This document shows, in pieces, positions 1 through 7,662 of a stretch of 64,000 bases of DNA. Source of the stretch: Viridibacillus arenosi. GTDB taxonomy: Bacteria; Bacillota; Bacilli; Bacillales_A; Planococcaceae. The DNA lies in assembly GCF_001955655.1 (NCBI RefSeq), contig NZ_MSPW01000011.1:1-64000 (forward strand), in the 5' to 3' direction. The notes below the pieces were generated by a model. It did not search any database, was not told the origin of the DNA, and saw nothing but the letters and a program-made list of their open reading frames with translations. The position numbers and the translations under genes are program-made. The first letter of the stretch is position 1. Each line of letters starts with the position of its first letter.

Positions 1-102
1 TTATTCAATTTACTGTTAACGGGACAAGCTTCGGGTTTAGGACAATTTTTAAGTGGAATTCTGTGTATTATAGTAGGGGTTATCGCATTTATTGTGAAGT
101 AG
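1..102 (+). CDS. C-terminal end of a membrane protein (5' truncated by window)
   Basis: The first 34 codons, open from base 1, end at a TAG at 100-102. The 33 visible residues are mostly hydrophobic, with a Gly-rich turn followed by a last membrane segment ending IVGVIAFIVK. The rest of the gene lies outside the window, so the family cannot be named. Confidence 0.5.
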   Translation, partial: LFNLLLTGQASGLGQFLSGILCIIVGVIAFIVK

Positions 103-184
103 TTATAAACAAGAAATTTAGAGTAAATATTAATAATTTATACTTGAGATAGTATTATACTATTTTGAAAAAGGAGATACTAAC

Positions 185-715
185 ATGCAAAAGTTATTAA
201 AAACAATTATTTTATCATTAGTAGTATTTTTATTTGTAAGTGTTATTCCCGGGAAGATATCTGCAGCAAGTAATTATCAAACTGCACAAGTAAATGTGGA
301 TGGCTTGAATATTAGAACTGGGGCAAGTAATTCTGCTGAAATTGTTGCTCATTTCGTAAAAGGCGATGTTGTGAAATATACAAATTACGATAAATATTGG
401 GCAAAAACAATTTTCAATAAGAAGACGGTATATGTGTCTCGTAAGTATTTGCAGACAATAGAAGTTCCGTCGAAATTGAAAAAGTTAAAGAACGTTACTG
501 TATATAAATATGCAATTGGTCAAGACCCAACAGTTGCGGTAGATCGTAAGGCGAAAGTATATGCATTAGCAAGTAACTCATCTAAGGTGATTGGTACAGT
601 ACCACCTGGGGAATTTGTCAATGCACTTGCTTATGATGGTTATTTCTTAATAATTATTTACAAAAATCAAATTGGTTTTGTAAGTCGATGGGATTTACAG
701 CCAGTTGATTTATAA
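185..715 (+). CDS. Secreted protein with two SH3-type domains
   Basis: This is a 176-residue exported protein. Residues 1-27 form a classical signal peptide: a basic start, a long hydrophobic core, and a cut near KISA-AS. Two bacterial SH3-like domains follow, at about 33-92 (with the typical LNIRTGASNSAEIV segment) and about 105-174. Such domains usually bind cell-wall peptidoglycan, but there is no catalytic domain, so the protein is probably a wall-bound accessory or a modulator of wall enzymes. A good AAGGAG site precedes the ATG and a strong terminator follows the stop, so it looks monocistronic. Confidence 0.8.
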   Translation: MQKLLKTIILSLVVFLFVSVIPGKISAASNYQTAQVNVDGLNIRTGASNSAEIVAHFVKGDVVKYTNYDKYWAKTIFNKKTVYVSRKYLQTIEVPSKLKKLKNVTVYKYAIGQDPTVAVDRKAKVYALASNSSKVIGTVPPGEFVNALAYDGYFLIIIYKNQIGFVSRWDLQPVDL

Positions 716-746
716 ACGTGTGCCATTCAGGCGCACGTTTTTTCTT
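714..746 (+). terminator. Rho-independent terminator of the SH3 gene
   Basis: An 11-bp GC-containing stem (714-724 with 729-739) with a short loop is followed by a T run. Confidence 0.85.
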
Positions 747-803
747 TTTAAAAAAGTCAAATGGTTAATACGTTTATTTAATAATATGAAGATTGAACTA
801 AGC

Positions 804-834
804 AGAGTAGGCATAAAATTGCTTGCTCTTTTTT
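804..834 (+). terminator. Terminator-like hairpin with no gene in front
   Basis: A 10-bp stem (804-813 with 820-829, including G-T wobbles) is followed by six Ts. It stands in the 360-base gap between the SH3 gene and the next gene. No coding sequence that it would terminate is visible, so it may be a relic or end a small RNA. The rest of the gap holds only the palindromic repeat at 962-996. Confidence 0.45.
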
Positions 835-961
835 AGTTGGGTTTTACAAAGTTTTAAGGTTTTCGGGTGTGTTTGTATTACTTAACGATTTAAAAGGCGA
901 AAAATTTGAAATGAATGGTCAGAAGTTAAATTTGTTTATTATATTTTGAATATTTGAGTTC

Positions 962-996
962 CTTATTGAACTAACGTGGCAGTTTAGTTGAATAAG
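962..996. repeat. Dispersed CAACTAAC-type palindrome, copy 1
   Basis: The arms CTTATTGAACTAA (962-974) and TTAGTTGAATAAG (984-996) are inverted around a centre containing GTGGCAG. The same element recurs near 1708-1804, 5872-5955, 18577-18606, 60890-60963 and 62711-62770, always between genes. Confidence 0.7.
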
Positions 997-1081
997 AAAT
1001 GGATACAAATTCTAAATATGAAGGTTTTTTATGAGATTATATAGAATATTATCATAACTACATATGAATGGAGGGATGAGA

Positions 1082-1627
1082 GTGGAGTTTTTTGGATTTA
1101 ATAAGAAAACTAAGGGGTTATTATATATTTTCCTTTTATTTTTAGCATTGGGATTAATAAGTTTTAATATCGCCGATTCTATAAAGTCTAAATACAGCGT
1201 GGTTCGTGATAATTTTATTAGTCAAATTAATGGTAAAGACCTTAGCAATAATGATATTAATAAAATTGAAAATACTCTTCAAGCTATTAATGAAAAATTT
1301 CATACATCTGAAAGCATTGCGATATATGAAAAAAAAGATGGAGTCAACGACATACAATATTTCTATTTAGATTTAATAGAAGCTGAATACGTATTTCCAA
1401 TAAGTGCAGGAATAAAAGAGAACTTGATAACTGAATCATTTTATCCAACTGAAGGATTTGATGCAGGGAAATATTATGTTGTACATCGCTATTTTCCAGA
1501 TTGGTTTTATTTATTCCCAATTGGATTGTTTAGTGTAAGTGGAGTTTTATTTTTACTTTGGATTTTATTTCAAATTAAACATGTTTACACCACAAGACTT
1601 ATTAAACTAAAACTTAAGACTCATTAA
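1082..1627 (+). CDS. Small two-pass membrane protein, unknown function
   Basis: I do not recognise this protein (181 residues from the preferred start). A GTG at 1082 is chosen because GGAGGG at 1070-1075 sits six bases before it; the in-frame ATG at 1064 would place that site inside the gene. There is one membrane segment near residues 10-28, a polar middle of about 110 residues with many Lys, Asn and Asp, and a second membrane segment near 140-165 followed by a basic tail. This predicts an extracytoplasmic domain held between two anchors. A terminator follows at once. Confidence 0.6.
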   Translation: MEFFGFNKKTKGLLYIFLLFLALGLISFNIADSIKSKYSVVRDNFISQINGKDLSNNDINKIENTLQAINEKFHTSESIAIYEKKDGVNDIQYFYLDLIEAEYVFPISAGIKENLITESFYPTEGFDAGKYYVVHRYFPDWFYLFPIGLFSVSGVLFLLWILFQIKHVYTTRLIKLKLKTH

Positions 1628-1643
1628 TTAATCACAAATGGGT

Positions 1644-1674
1644 TGCGATGCTTTTAATAAGGCATCGCTTTATT
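1644..1674 (+). terminator. Terminator after the two-pass membrane protein
   Basis: GCGATGC and GCATCGC pair across a short loop and are followed by a T-rich tract. Confidence 0.7.
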
Positions 1675-1707
1675 ATTTGATTATGAAGAATAATGTGAAG
1701 TATTCTT

Positions 1708-1804
1708 CTTCAACTAACGGGGGCTTTAGTTGAAAATCTTTGAACTGTCTAGACAGCTCTTTTTTTCTTCTTACTCAACTAAAGGGACAGGTTAATGGAA
1801 TAAG
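1708..1804. repeat. Composite dispersed repeat, most complete copy
   Basis: Three parts are visible: a left palindrome with TTCAACTAA/TTAGTTGAA arms (1709-1734), a central hairpin with the perfect palindrome CTGTCTAGACAG followed by a T run (about 1743-1767), and a right palindrome ending GGAATAAG (1770-1804). The same order of parts recurs at 60890-60963 and partly at 62711-62770, so this is a real mobile-looking repeat unit and not random palindromes. Confidence 0.65.
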
Positions 1805-1886
1805 CAGGTTTTTTAAGAAGGTTGTAGAAGAATATAAAATATGAGATTCATATAAGTAACGGACTAAATTTAAAGGAGTTGAAAGT

Positions 1887-2426
1887 GTGATAAAGAATAA
1901 AATGCATGTCAGAAAAGCAAAAGAAGAAGATGCACAAGGAATTGCGAAAGTTTCTGTTGATAGTTGGAGAACGACATATAAAGGGATTATACCTGATGAA
2001 TTTTTAACGAATTTATCTTATGATAAACGAACAGAAGCTTGGAAACAAAACATTGCAAAAGAAGATAACTATGTTATTGTAGCTGAAAATGAAATGGGAC
2101 AAATTATTGGCTTTGCGGATGCTTGGAAAAGAGAAACGAATCTCGAAGAAAATACCGGTGATTTAACGTCTATTTATTTACTAGAAGAATATCAGGGAAT
2201 GGGCATAGGTAAAAAATTATTTAAGGAGTTATTTCTCCATTACAACAAATTAGGCTATAAAAAAGTATTTGTAGAGGTATTAGAAGAAAATAAAACGCGC
2301 TATTTTTATGAGTATTATGGCGCCAAGTTGGTTAAGACAGTTCAAATAAAGATTGGCGGAAAAGTATTAAACGAATCAATATATGAATGGGATTCGATTG
2401 ATAAAGTTCTCGAAAAGTGTGAATAA
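1887..2426 (+). CDS. GNAT-family N-acetyltransferase
   Basis: A 179-residue GNAT fold protein that would transfer an acetyl group from acetyl-CoA to a small molecule or protein amine. The acetyl-CoA binding motif is clear as QGMGIGKK (residues 103-110), preceded by the beta strand LTSIYLLEEY and followed by the strand KKVFVEVLEEN with a conserved Asn region. The GTG start is supported by AAAGGAG eight bases upstream. The substrate cannot be told. It stands alone, with a repeat element before it and a strong terminator behind it. Confidence 0.85.
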   Translation: MIKNKMHVRKAKEEDAQGIAKVSVDSWRTTYKGIIPDEFLTNLSYDKRTEAWKQNIAKEDNYVIVAENEMGQIIGFADAWKRETNLEENTGDLTSIYLLEEYQGMGIGKKLFKELFLHYNKLGYKKVFVEVLEENKTRYFYEYYGAKLVKTVQIKIGGKVLNESIYEWDSIDKVLEKCE

Positions 2427-2430
2427 TTAT

Positions 2431-2475
2431 AAAGAGAGTGAGGGAGTGTTATCTATTCCTCACTCTCTTTATTTG
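2431..2475. terminator. Strong terminator after the acetyltransferase
   Basis: A perfect 13-bp stem (2431-2443 with 2458-2470) is flanked by A and T tracts, so it can work in both directions. Confidence 0.85.
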
Positions 2476-2642
2476 ATTTAAAGTAGAATTTTATCAACAG
2501 TAAATGAGGAAAGAAACTATTAAAAGGGTCACTCGGTGGCAAGTGACCCTCGGTGAGTAGAAAATGGGTGTGGGTGTGTAAGGCTAAATTACCTTAACAA
2601 TACAATTATTATTATGGGTTAGCTATCAAAAGAGGCTGTAGA

Positions 2643-2753
2643 TTAATGTAGGAAGCTAGCGCCGACAATAATTAGAAGAATGAATAGGACAACGATTAAA
2701 ACGAATGATGAATTGTTACGTCTGCCATAGTCATTATAGTTTTGATTTCCCAT
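2643..2753 (-). CDS. YjcZ-family sporulation miniprotein
   Basis: A 36-residue protein on the minus strand with a polar N-terminus rich in Asn, Tyr and Arg. A single hydrophobic helix (FVLIVVLFILLIIVGASF) then runs almost to the C-terminus. This is the pattern of the YjcZ/SscA group of small spore membrane or coat-associated proteins. The start has an excellent AAAGGAGGG site. No binding residues can be read from so short a protein; the family assignment rests on size, layout and the FVLIVVLFILLIIVGASF core. Confidence 0.8.
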   Translation of the reverse strand: MGNQNYNDYGRRNNSSFVLIVVLFILLIIVGASFLH

Positions 2754-2936
2754 AATAAATTCCCTCCTTTCTATAATATATAATATGTATTGTTATAGAA
2801 AGGAGAGATGATATTCATCTAATCAATTATAAAATCATTCCTTTTGAACAACTTTAAAGAGCGTTACTAAATAAAATGTAGCAAAGCTTTTATATTTCCA
2901 TTTCAAAATTAAATACCAATATTATCACTTAACAAG

Positions 2937-3380
2937 TTAAGGTGAAAATTTATCTACGGTACGATTTGAGAATTTCAGATAGTGGTCATTGATTGTCTTT
3001 ATAGACTTATGTCCTGTTTGCTTTGCTATTGTCGCTAAATCAGCTCCACGCTCATGCATATCTGTAACGAGTGTCTTTTGTTAAACCAGTCCATTTTTTA
3101 AAATCATTAAGGTAAGCTCTAGTTGAAATTTCTCTACTTATATACTTCTCGTGATTACCATTCGAAAGGGATACTACCAATTAAATAATCTTCATCCTGC
3201 AAGTTATATTTTTTTACATATTCCAGAATGGCCATCACAGTATCTAGTGTTAGTCTATTTTCTTCATTGACCTTTTGTTTCTTCAAATAAACATTCACCG
3301 ACAAATCATCTAAATCAAAATCTTTTATCTGCATACGTACCACTTCACTAGGTAGACTTGCTGTAATTAAATTAACTAAT
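2937..3380 (-). pseudogene. Decayed tyrosine recombinase (phage-type integrase) remnant
   Basis: Reading the minus strand in three frames gives consecutive pieces of a tyrosine recombinase catalytic domain. The first, near 3380-3155, is a helix like the usual 'LTGLRxSEVL' region (LITASLPSEVVRMQIKDFDL). The middle carries RAYLNDFKKWTGLTKDT. The C-terminal end, 3082-2937, has TDMHERGADLATIAKQTGHK and then NDHYLKFSN, matching the conserved 'GHxS...Y' end with the tyrosine. Frameshifts near 3156 and 3075 and no N-terminal half make it non-functional. It marks a former mobile element or prophage. Confidence 0.75.
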
Positions 3381-3525
3381 CAAATTGCTTTTGGCCGTAT
3401 TGGAAGTTCGCTGATCTTGGTGATTAGGTAATTAATTTTATAAAAAAGGGCAGTATTGTTGAAAAAGGATATTAAAAAATCTCAATAGGACTATTACTTC
3501 TCAAATATAGCGAGATAAGCAAATG

Positions 3526-3561
3526 AAAAACAGCACCACCACTATAAAAGTGTTGGTACTG
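3526..3561 (-). terminator. Terminator of the azoreductase gene
   Basis: On the minus strand a 12-bp imperfect stem (3561-3550 with 3542-3531) is followed by TTTTTC. Confidence 0.65.
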
Positions 3562-3589
3562 CTAAATTTAACGATAAGTGGTTAGTTAT

Positions 3590-4216
3590 TTAGAACGTAC
3601 TTGCTAAATTATCAGCTTTTTCAAGCCCTGCGGAAATAATTTCTTCTGCTTTATCTGGGAATTGGTTGTGACCTTCAATAACTACTTTCATTATATCTTT
3701 AACACCGAAAAAGCCCATCATACTTGCTACATATTTAACAGCCATTTCTAATTCAGCCGCTGCTCCATTTGAGTACACACCGCCACTTGCATTTAATAAT
3801 ACAATTTTCTTATTACTAAGAAGGCCTACCGGTCCTTCTGCCGTATATTTAAATGTTTTGCCTGCGCGATTTAAGTAATCAATATATGTGTGTAGTACAG
3901 CTGGAATTGTTAAGTTCCATAATGGGAAACCAAATACAACTTTATCAGCTTCAAGGAATTGTTCTAAATATTTATCAGCAACAGCTACTGCTTTTGCTTC
4001 CTCCTCTGTTAAATCAAGTCCTCTACTAGCTTTAAATGTACCGTTAATCATATCAACGCCTACATATGGCAATTCTTCATTATACAAATCAAGCTCTACC
4101 ACGGTATCATTTGGATGTGATTCTTTATAGCTCGCTAAAAAAGCGTTATATAATTTCACACTCACTGATTGGTCTGCTGGTCGATTGTTTGCTTTTACAA
4201 ATAAAATTTTTGTCAT
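3590..4216 (-). CDS. azoR: FMN-dependent NADH-azoreductase
   Basis: A 208-residue flavodoxin-like quinone/azo reductase that transfers two electrons from NADH through FMN to azo dyes and quinones. Family signs are the N-terminal strand MTKILFVKANNRP, the segment VVFGFPLWNLTIPAVLHTYIDY and VLLNASGGVYS, which are the FMN phosphate and ring binding stretches of AzoR proteins. Length is normal. CAGGAG lies before the ATG. It starts 53 bases after the DUF3238 stop, so it may be read with it from the MarR-controlled promoter near 5240; MarR-family repressors that respond to quinones often control azoreductases in Bacillus. The cotranscription is inference. Confidence 0.93.
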   Translation of the reverse strand: MTKILFVKANNRPADQSVSVKLYNAFLASYKESHPNDTVVELDLYNEELPYVGVDMINGTFKASRGLDLTEEEAKAVAVADKYLEQFLEADKVVFGFPLWNLTIPAVLHTYIDYLNRAGKTFKYTAEGPVGLLSNKKIVLLNASGGVYSNGAAAELEMAVKYVASMMGFFGVKDIMKVVIEGHNQFPDKAEEIISAGLEKADNLASTF

Positions 4217-4269
4217 TCTCTTATTCTCCTGTTGCTTCTCTTAAGTTATGATTAGCGTATTATTTTTCT

Positions 4270-4863
4270 TTACAATATCTGTTTGAAACTATATTCCATA
4301 TCTCCGCCTAGAGCCTCGGCTGTATCACCAGTTTCCCTGAAATCGTGTGTATGAATTTCTTCAAACGGACCAAAATTTACTTGCTTATAAAATTCATAAC
4401 ATGGGAATCCATCATGTTCACCTTGAATATCGACAGTACCATCTATTTTGATCTGTACAGTTAATAGGTAGTCAACAGGAGGTGCAAATGAATTTAATGG
4501 GTTGCTAGCACTTGCACTCATTTGAAATCTGACGTCATCAGAACTCCATACAATATCAGTGCACAAAATATCTTTTGTACTAGCTTGCCCTGATCTTTTA
4601 TTAACGGAACCATTTGGAGTTGTGATTCTTTCCGTTGTTATACCAGTATTTGCATGTGTGAAAATTTCTTTTTTATAAAAATCTACAACCACTTCTTGTT
4701 CTATTCTAGAACGCATAGCGTTTACAGCATTAGGTGTAAATTCACGTGAGTCACCTTCGAATTGAATCAAGTTTCCTGTTTTAATATCCTTCTTAGGTTC
4801 AGTCCAAGACGTCGGAATAAATACACTTGCTCTAATTTTAATAATGCTAGTAATAAGAAACAC
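4270..4863 (-). CDS. DUF3238-family protein
   Basis: About 197 residues of a conserved uncharacterised family (DUF3238), with hallmark stretches RASVFIPTSWTEP, FEGDSREFTPNAV, RIEQEVVVDFYKKE, GEHDGFPCYEFYK and HDFRETGDTAEALGGDMEYS. There is no signal peptide or membrane helix and the fold looks beta-rich. The reading frame is open much further upstream, but that part overlaps the remnant of a second copy and does not fit the family, so I place the start at the GTG at 4863; no good ribosome site precedes it, and expression may be weak. It sits between the MarR promoter region and azoR. Confidence 0.7.
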   Translation of the reverse strand: MFLITSIIKIRASVFIPTSWTEPKKDIKTGNLIQFEGDSREFTPNAVNAMRSRIEQEVVVDFYKKEIFTHANTGITTERITTPNGSVNKRSGQASTKDILCTDIVWSSDDVRFQMSASASNPLNSFAPPVDYLLTVQIKIDGTVDIQGEHDGFPCYEFYKQVNFGPFEEIHTHDFRETGDTAEALGGDMEYSFKQIL

Positions 4864-5017
4864 CTCTGTAATTTTAATTTTATATTGAGTAATCCATAGC
4901 ATTGATTCATTCAGCAAAACAAGTCGCAATTTCTTTCGCATAATAGTCAATTGCTTTTCCTTTAATATTTGCTGCTTCTTATTCAAATAATGATACTCTT
5001 CTAATTCATATTTATAT

Positions 5018-5160
5018 CTAGATTGTCTTTTTAAAACTGTATTCCATATCTCCATCTAGCGCTTTTGGAGTGTCACCAGTTTCTCTGAAATTATGTGTAT
5101 ATATATGGAGCATATACTCTCCCTCCAATTTTAACGATGTTAGGCATGAGAAACCCCCAT
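5018..5160 (-). pseudogene. Internally deleted second DUF3238 copy
   Basis: On the minus strand an ATG near 5160 begins a stretch resembling the N-terminus of the intact downstream DUF3238 gene at DNA level. After only about 60 bases it jumps into NFRETGDTPKALDGDMEYS, a close match to the last 25 residues of that gene (HDFRETGDTAEALGGDMEYS). So a tandem duplicate has lost its entire middle. It sits first after the MarR-controlled promoter. Confidence 0.75.
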
Positions 5161-5211
5161 AATTTCTTTATTTTTGTTTCGGTGAATTTTATTTCTTTTA
5201 TTCTAAAATAT

Positions 5212-5277
5212 AGTCAACTTGATTGACTGTATTTCTGATAGTACAATGGAATTTACATATAGTCAACCAGTTTGACT
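5212..5277. promoter_or_regulatory. Opposed overlapping promoters with two MarR operators
   Basis: Two copies of AGTCAA-N5-TTGACT lie at 5212-5228 and 5261-5277. Rightward, TTGATT (5219-5224), 17 bases and TACAAT (5242-5247) form a sigma-A promoter for the MarR gene. Leftward, TTGACT (5266-5261), 17 bases and TACTAT (5243-5238) form one for the DUF3238/azoR side. The two -10 boxes overlap, and each operator covers one -35 box, so one regulator could block both directions. Confidence 0.8.
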
Positions 5278-5297
5278 TTTTATAAGGAGGTTTATGT

Positions 5298-5771
5298 ATG
5301 AATCATAGTGAATTTAGTGAATTGGATCTTACATCACTTTTATCATTATCCTATAGTGCAACGATTAATGAACTACATGAAAGATTAAGCGAATTGGGAT
5401 TTGGAGATATAAGACCTGCACATGGTTTTATGTTTAAATGTATCATACCTAATGGAGCAACTGGTATAGAACTATCTGAGTATTTAGGAATTACCAAACA
5501 GGCTGTAAGTAAAATGGTAGATTATCTCGAAAAGAATGGTTATGTTATGCGTCAAACTCATCCCACTGATAAAAGAGGGAAAATTATTGTTTTGACTGAA
5601 CGAGGTTGGTTAGTAGTGAAAGCAAAAGAGAAGATACTAACTGAGGTTGAGGGACAGTGGAGTGAAAATATAGGTAGTGAACGAATGCAAATGCTTAAAG
5701 GAGATTTATCAAAATTAATTTTCAAAGAAAATGAAGGTAAATTATCATCATTCTCAAGACCTATTTGGTAA
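5298..5771 (+). CDS. MarR-family transcriptional repressor
   Basis: A 157-residue winged helix-turn-helix protein. The recognition part spans about residues 52-100 (ELSEYLGITKQAVSKMVDYL, then the wing with HPTDKRGKIIVLTERG). MarR dimers bind short palindromes and release DNA when they meet phenolic or reactive ligands. AAGGAGG sits nine bases before the ATG. It reads away from the DUF3238 and azoreductase genes and lies directly behind two identical palindromes, so autorepression and control of the divergent block are likely. The link to quinone/azo stress is inferred from the azoreductase neighbour. Confidence 0.92.
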   Translation: MNHSEFSELDLTSLLSLSYSATINELHERLSELGFGDIRPAHGFMFKCIIPNGATGIELSEYLGITKQAVSKMVDYLEKNGYVMRQTHPTDKRGKIIVLTERGWLVVKAKEKILTEVEGQWSENIGSERMQMLKGDLSKLIFKENEGKLSSFSRPIW

Positions 5772-5871
5772 AATTGAGCCTATAAAAGGGAACTTTTTTA
5801 GCATGTTTAAATTCATACTAACAGTGTAACATTCCTGTGATTATATAAATTAGCAGCAAAGCCTTTTTCTA

Positions 5872-5955
5872 CTTCAAGTAACGGAGCAGATTTGTTCAAT
5901 AAGATATAAAATCGTAATTTTCTAGTTTCAACTAACGGGGCTTTCATTGAAGAAG
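5872..5955. repeat. Dispersed composite repeat, degenerate copy
   Basis: Two halves are visible: a segment with CAAGTAACGGAGCAG and GTTCAATAAG (5872-5903), and a second with TTTCAACTAACGGGGCTTTC and TTGAAGAAG (5926-5955). This is the 1708-1804 element with the halves in reversed order. The 468-base gap 5772-6239 otherwise holds only the terminator at 6006. Confidence 0.5.
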
Positions 5956-6005
5956 AGCTATAAAAAATCAAACTTTTTTTATCAAACCGTATATTAAATT
6001 ACCAG

Positions 6006-6045
6006 AAAAGAAAGCATTTGATCAATTAATGCTTTCTTTTTATTT
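6006..6045. terminator. Terminator in the MarR-YwhD gap
   Basis: A perfect 13-bp stem (6006-6018 with 6028-6040) has flanking A and T runs and can act on both strands. Confidence 0.75.
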
Positions 6046-6239
6046 ACTGTAAAAAGTTATTTTTATAGTTAAATTTAATCAAACATTATTCCAAACCAAC
6101 ATTCAGACTATTGAATGAACTTTGCTAGATTGTATTGCTAGTTGACTTTAGAATCTTTATATTAAACGTATCAATCAAGTAATGAATAGAAGTAGTAGCT
6201 CTTAATGATTTCAATCGTATATAAGAGAGGGGCAGGGAT

Positions 6240-6755
6240 ATGGAACCAATTAAGAAAAAGATACAATTTAACATTCTCAGTAGTGATTCAACGAATGGCG
6301 ATGGTGGTTTTGGAGTAGGGACACTCGATTTAAATAATATTACACCTGTCATTATAGATGTAGAGTGTGAAGACGTTTTTATAGATATGGAAGCATTACA
6401 TGGGCGAAGTAGAATAGAGAAAAAAGTACGTTTTGCACCAAACCGTGAGCATGCAGGGCAAGATTATTTTAAATATTGGATTGTCTGGATTGCTATGCAA
6501 ATCTCAAGTAGTGGTGCATATTATGCAGGCTGTACGGCAAGTGAAGTATTAGTTTCGAAAGAAGAAAGGCGCATCAAATTAGGTTATAAATCCCTTCCTG
6601 AGCAAGTTAATATGCTAGATAAGGCGATGAAGGGTAATGTGATTATAGATCATCTAGATTCGAAGTCGAAACAATTACTCTGTCACTTTTTGAAAAGCTT
6701 CAATGAGGAGTACTGGGAGAAAAGTCCGCAAATATTGAAGGAAAAACTCATATAG
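6240..6755 (+). CDS. ywhD: YwhD-family conserved protein
   Basis: 171 residues matching the YwhD family of Bacillaceae, whose role is unknown. Family hallmarks are FNILSSDSTNGDGGFGVGTL at 10-29, PVIIDVECEDVFIDMEALHG, YWIVWIAMQ, YYAGCTASE and GYKSLPEQVNMLDKAMKG. It has no signal peptide or membrane segment. AGAGGGG and a seven-base gap precede the ATG. The next gene, a ferredoxin, starts 17 bases after the stop, and a membrane protein follows, so three genes may be cotranscribed. Confidence 0.85.
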   Translation: MEPIKKKIQFNILSSDSTNGDGGFGVGTLDLNNITPVIIDVECEDVFIDMEALHGRSRIEKKVRFAPNREHAGQDYFKYWIVWIAMQISSSGAYYAGCTASEVLVSKEERRIKLGYKSLPEQVNMLDKAMKGNVIIDHLDSKSKQLLCHFLKSFNEEYWEKSPQILKEKLI

Positions 6756-6772
6756 ACGAGGGGGAACACAAA

Positions 6773-7009
6773 ATGGCTTTTGTTATAACAGAGGCGTGTC
6801 AGGATGAAAAAGCAGCATCTTGTTTAGATGTATGTCCGGTAGATTGTATAAAACCTGTAGGTAACCAGTATCTGATAGACCCTAGACTATGTATTGATTG
6901 CGGTGCTTGTGAAACAGTATGTCCGGTTGAAGCTATCTATCATGAAGATGATTTACTAGAAGCAGATCAACCTGCGAGAATAATGGCTATAAATCACTTT
7001 AGAGCATAG
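6773..7009 (+). CDS. Ferredoxin with two iron-sulfur clusters
   Basis: A 78-residue soluble electron carrier. Eight cysteines form two cluster-binding sets. The first is C9, C17, C21 and C25 (C-x7-C-x3-C-x3-C, as in seven-iron type ferredoxins). The second is C40, C43, C46 and C50 in the standard CIDCGACETVCP arrangement. The C-terminal tail is short. It follows ywhD by 17 bases with GAGGGGG before its ATG. No dedicated partner oxidoreductase is visible nearby, so the redox partner is unknown. Confidence 0.93.
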   Translation: MAFVITEACQDEKAASCLDVCPVDCIKPVGNQYLIDPRLCIDCGACETVCPVEAIYHEDDLLEADQPARIMAINHFRA

Positions 7010-7048
7010 TATTTTAAAGTTAATAAAATTGGGAGTTAAATCAGTCGA

Positions 7049-7522
7049 ATGAGCATTGTTACTACATTTAAAGTAAGTTTATCATTACCAAAAAAGAAGG
7101 CAGTTTATCAATTAAACCGTATCAAAACGAAAGATTACTTATTGTATATTCTACTAATGCACTCTGTAATGGCGTTACCAAATGGCATACAGATGGCGAG
7201 TGAGTTTATAGCAAAAGGTGACATTGATAAAACCTTTCTAATAGTCTGCACTTTATACCCTTTATTAGTCATCTTGACAGGTATTACAAGTATTTCAGTT
7301 CTTGCAACGACAGGATTACTAATAAGAACCATTGCAAAGAGGAAGCTAGTATATCAGCTTCTTTGGAAAATGGCCATGTATGCATGTACATACCCGGTTT
7401 TACTATATACGACAATTAATCTCTTTTACAAAACAAACACGATGATTCATATAACATTAGTCGTGATGTTTTTATATATTTTCACAAAAATGATTTTAGC
7501 TTATCCGAAAAAGAAGAGATGA
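7049..7522 (+). CDS. Multi-pass membrane protein, unknown
   Basis: I do not recognise this 157-residue protein. After a basic, Lys-rich N-terminus of about 30 residues there are roughly four hydrophobic segments (about 31-50, 62-88, 108-125 and 132-150), with a final Lys-rich tail (YPKKKR) placing the C-terminus inside. A GGGAG site lies 13 bases before the ATG, a rather long gap. It is the third gene of the ywhD-ferredoxin group and is closed by a terminator at 7557. Confidence 0.6.
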   Translation: MSIVTTFKVSLSLPKKKAVYQLNRIKTKDYLLYILLMHSVMALPNGIQMASEFIAKGDIDKTFLIVCTLYPLLVILTGITSISVLATTGLLIRTIAKRKLVYQLLWKMAMYACTYPVLLYTTINLFYKTNTMIHITLVVMFLYIFTKMILAYPKKKR

Positions 7523-7556
7523 CTATATAGTGAAACATGAATTTAAGAATAAATGA

Positions 7557-7596
7557 AATGAGTCAGGAGATGATCTACTCTTGGCTTATTTTTTAT
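7557..7596 (+). terminator. Terminator closing the ywhD-ferredoxin group
   Basis: A 13-bp stem (7557-7569 with 7578-7590), several pairs being G-T, is followed by a T run. Confidence 0.7.
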
Positions 7597-7662
7597 CATT
7601 CACATTAACTTTTTAAAGGGAATGGAATTACAAAATAGAATATGTAGTAGGGGGTGAACATA

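Noticed and set aside
4864-5055. N-terminal extension of the DUF3238 protein up to 5055
   Set aside because: This part overlaps, in another frame, the remnant of the duplicated copy and does not fit the family; a start near 4863 is more sensible.
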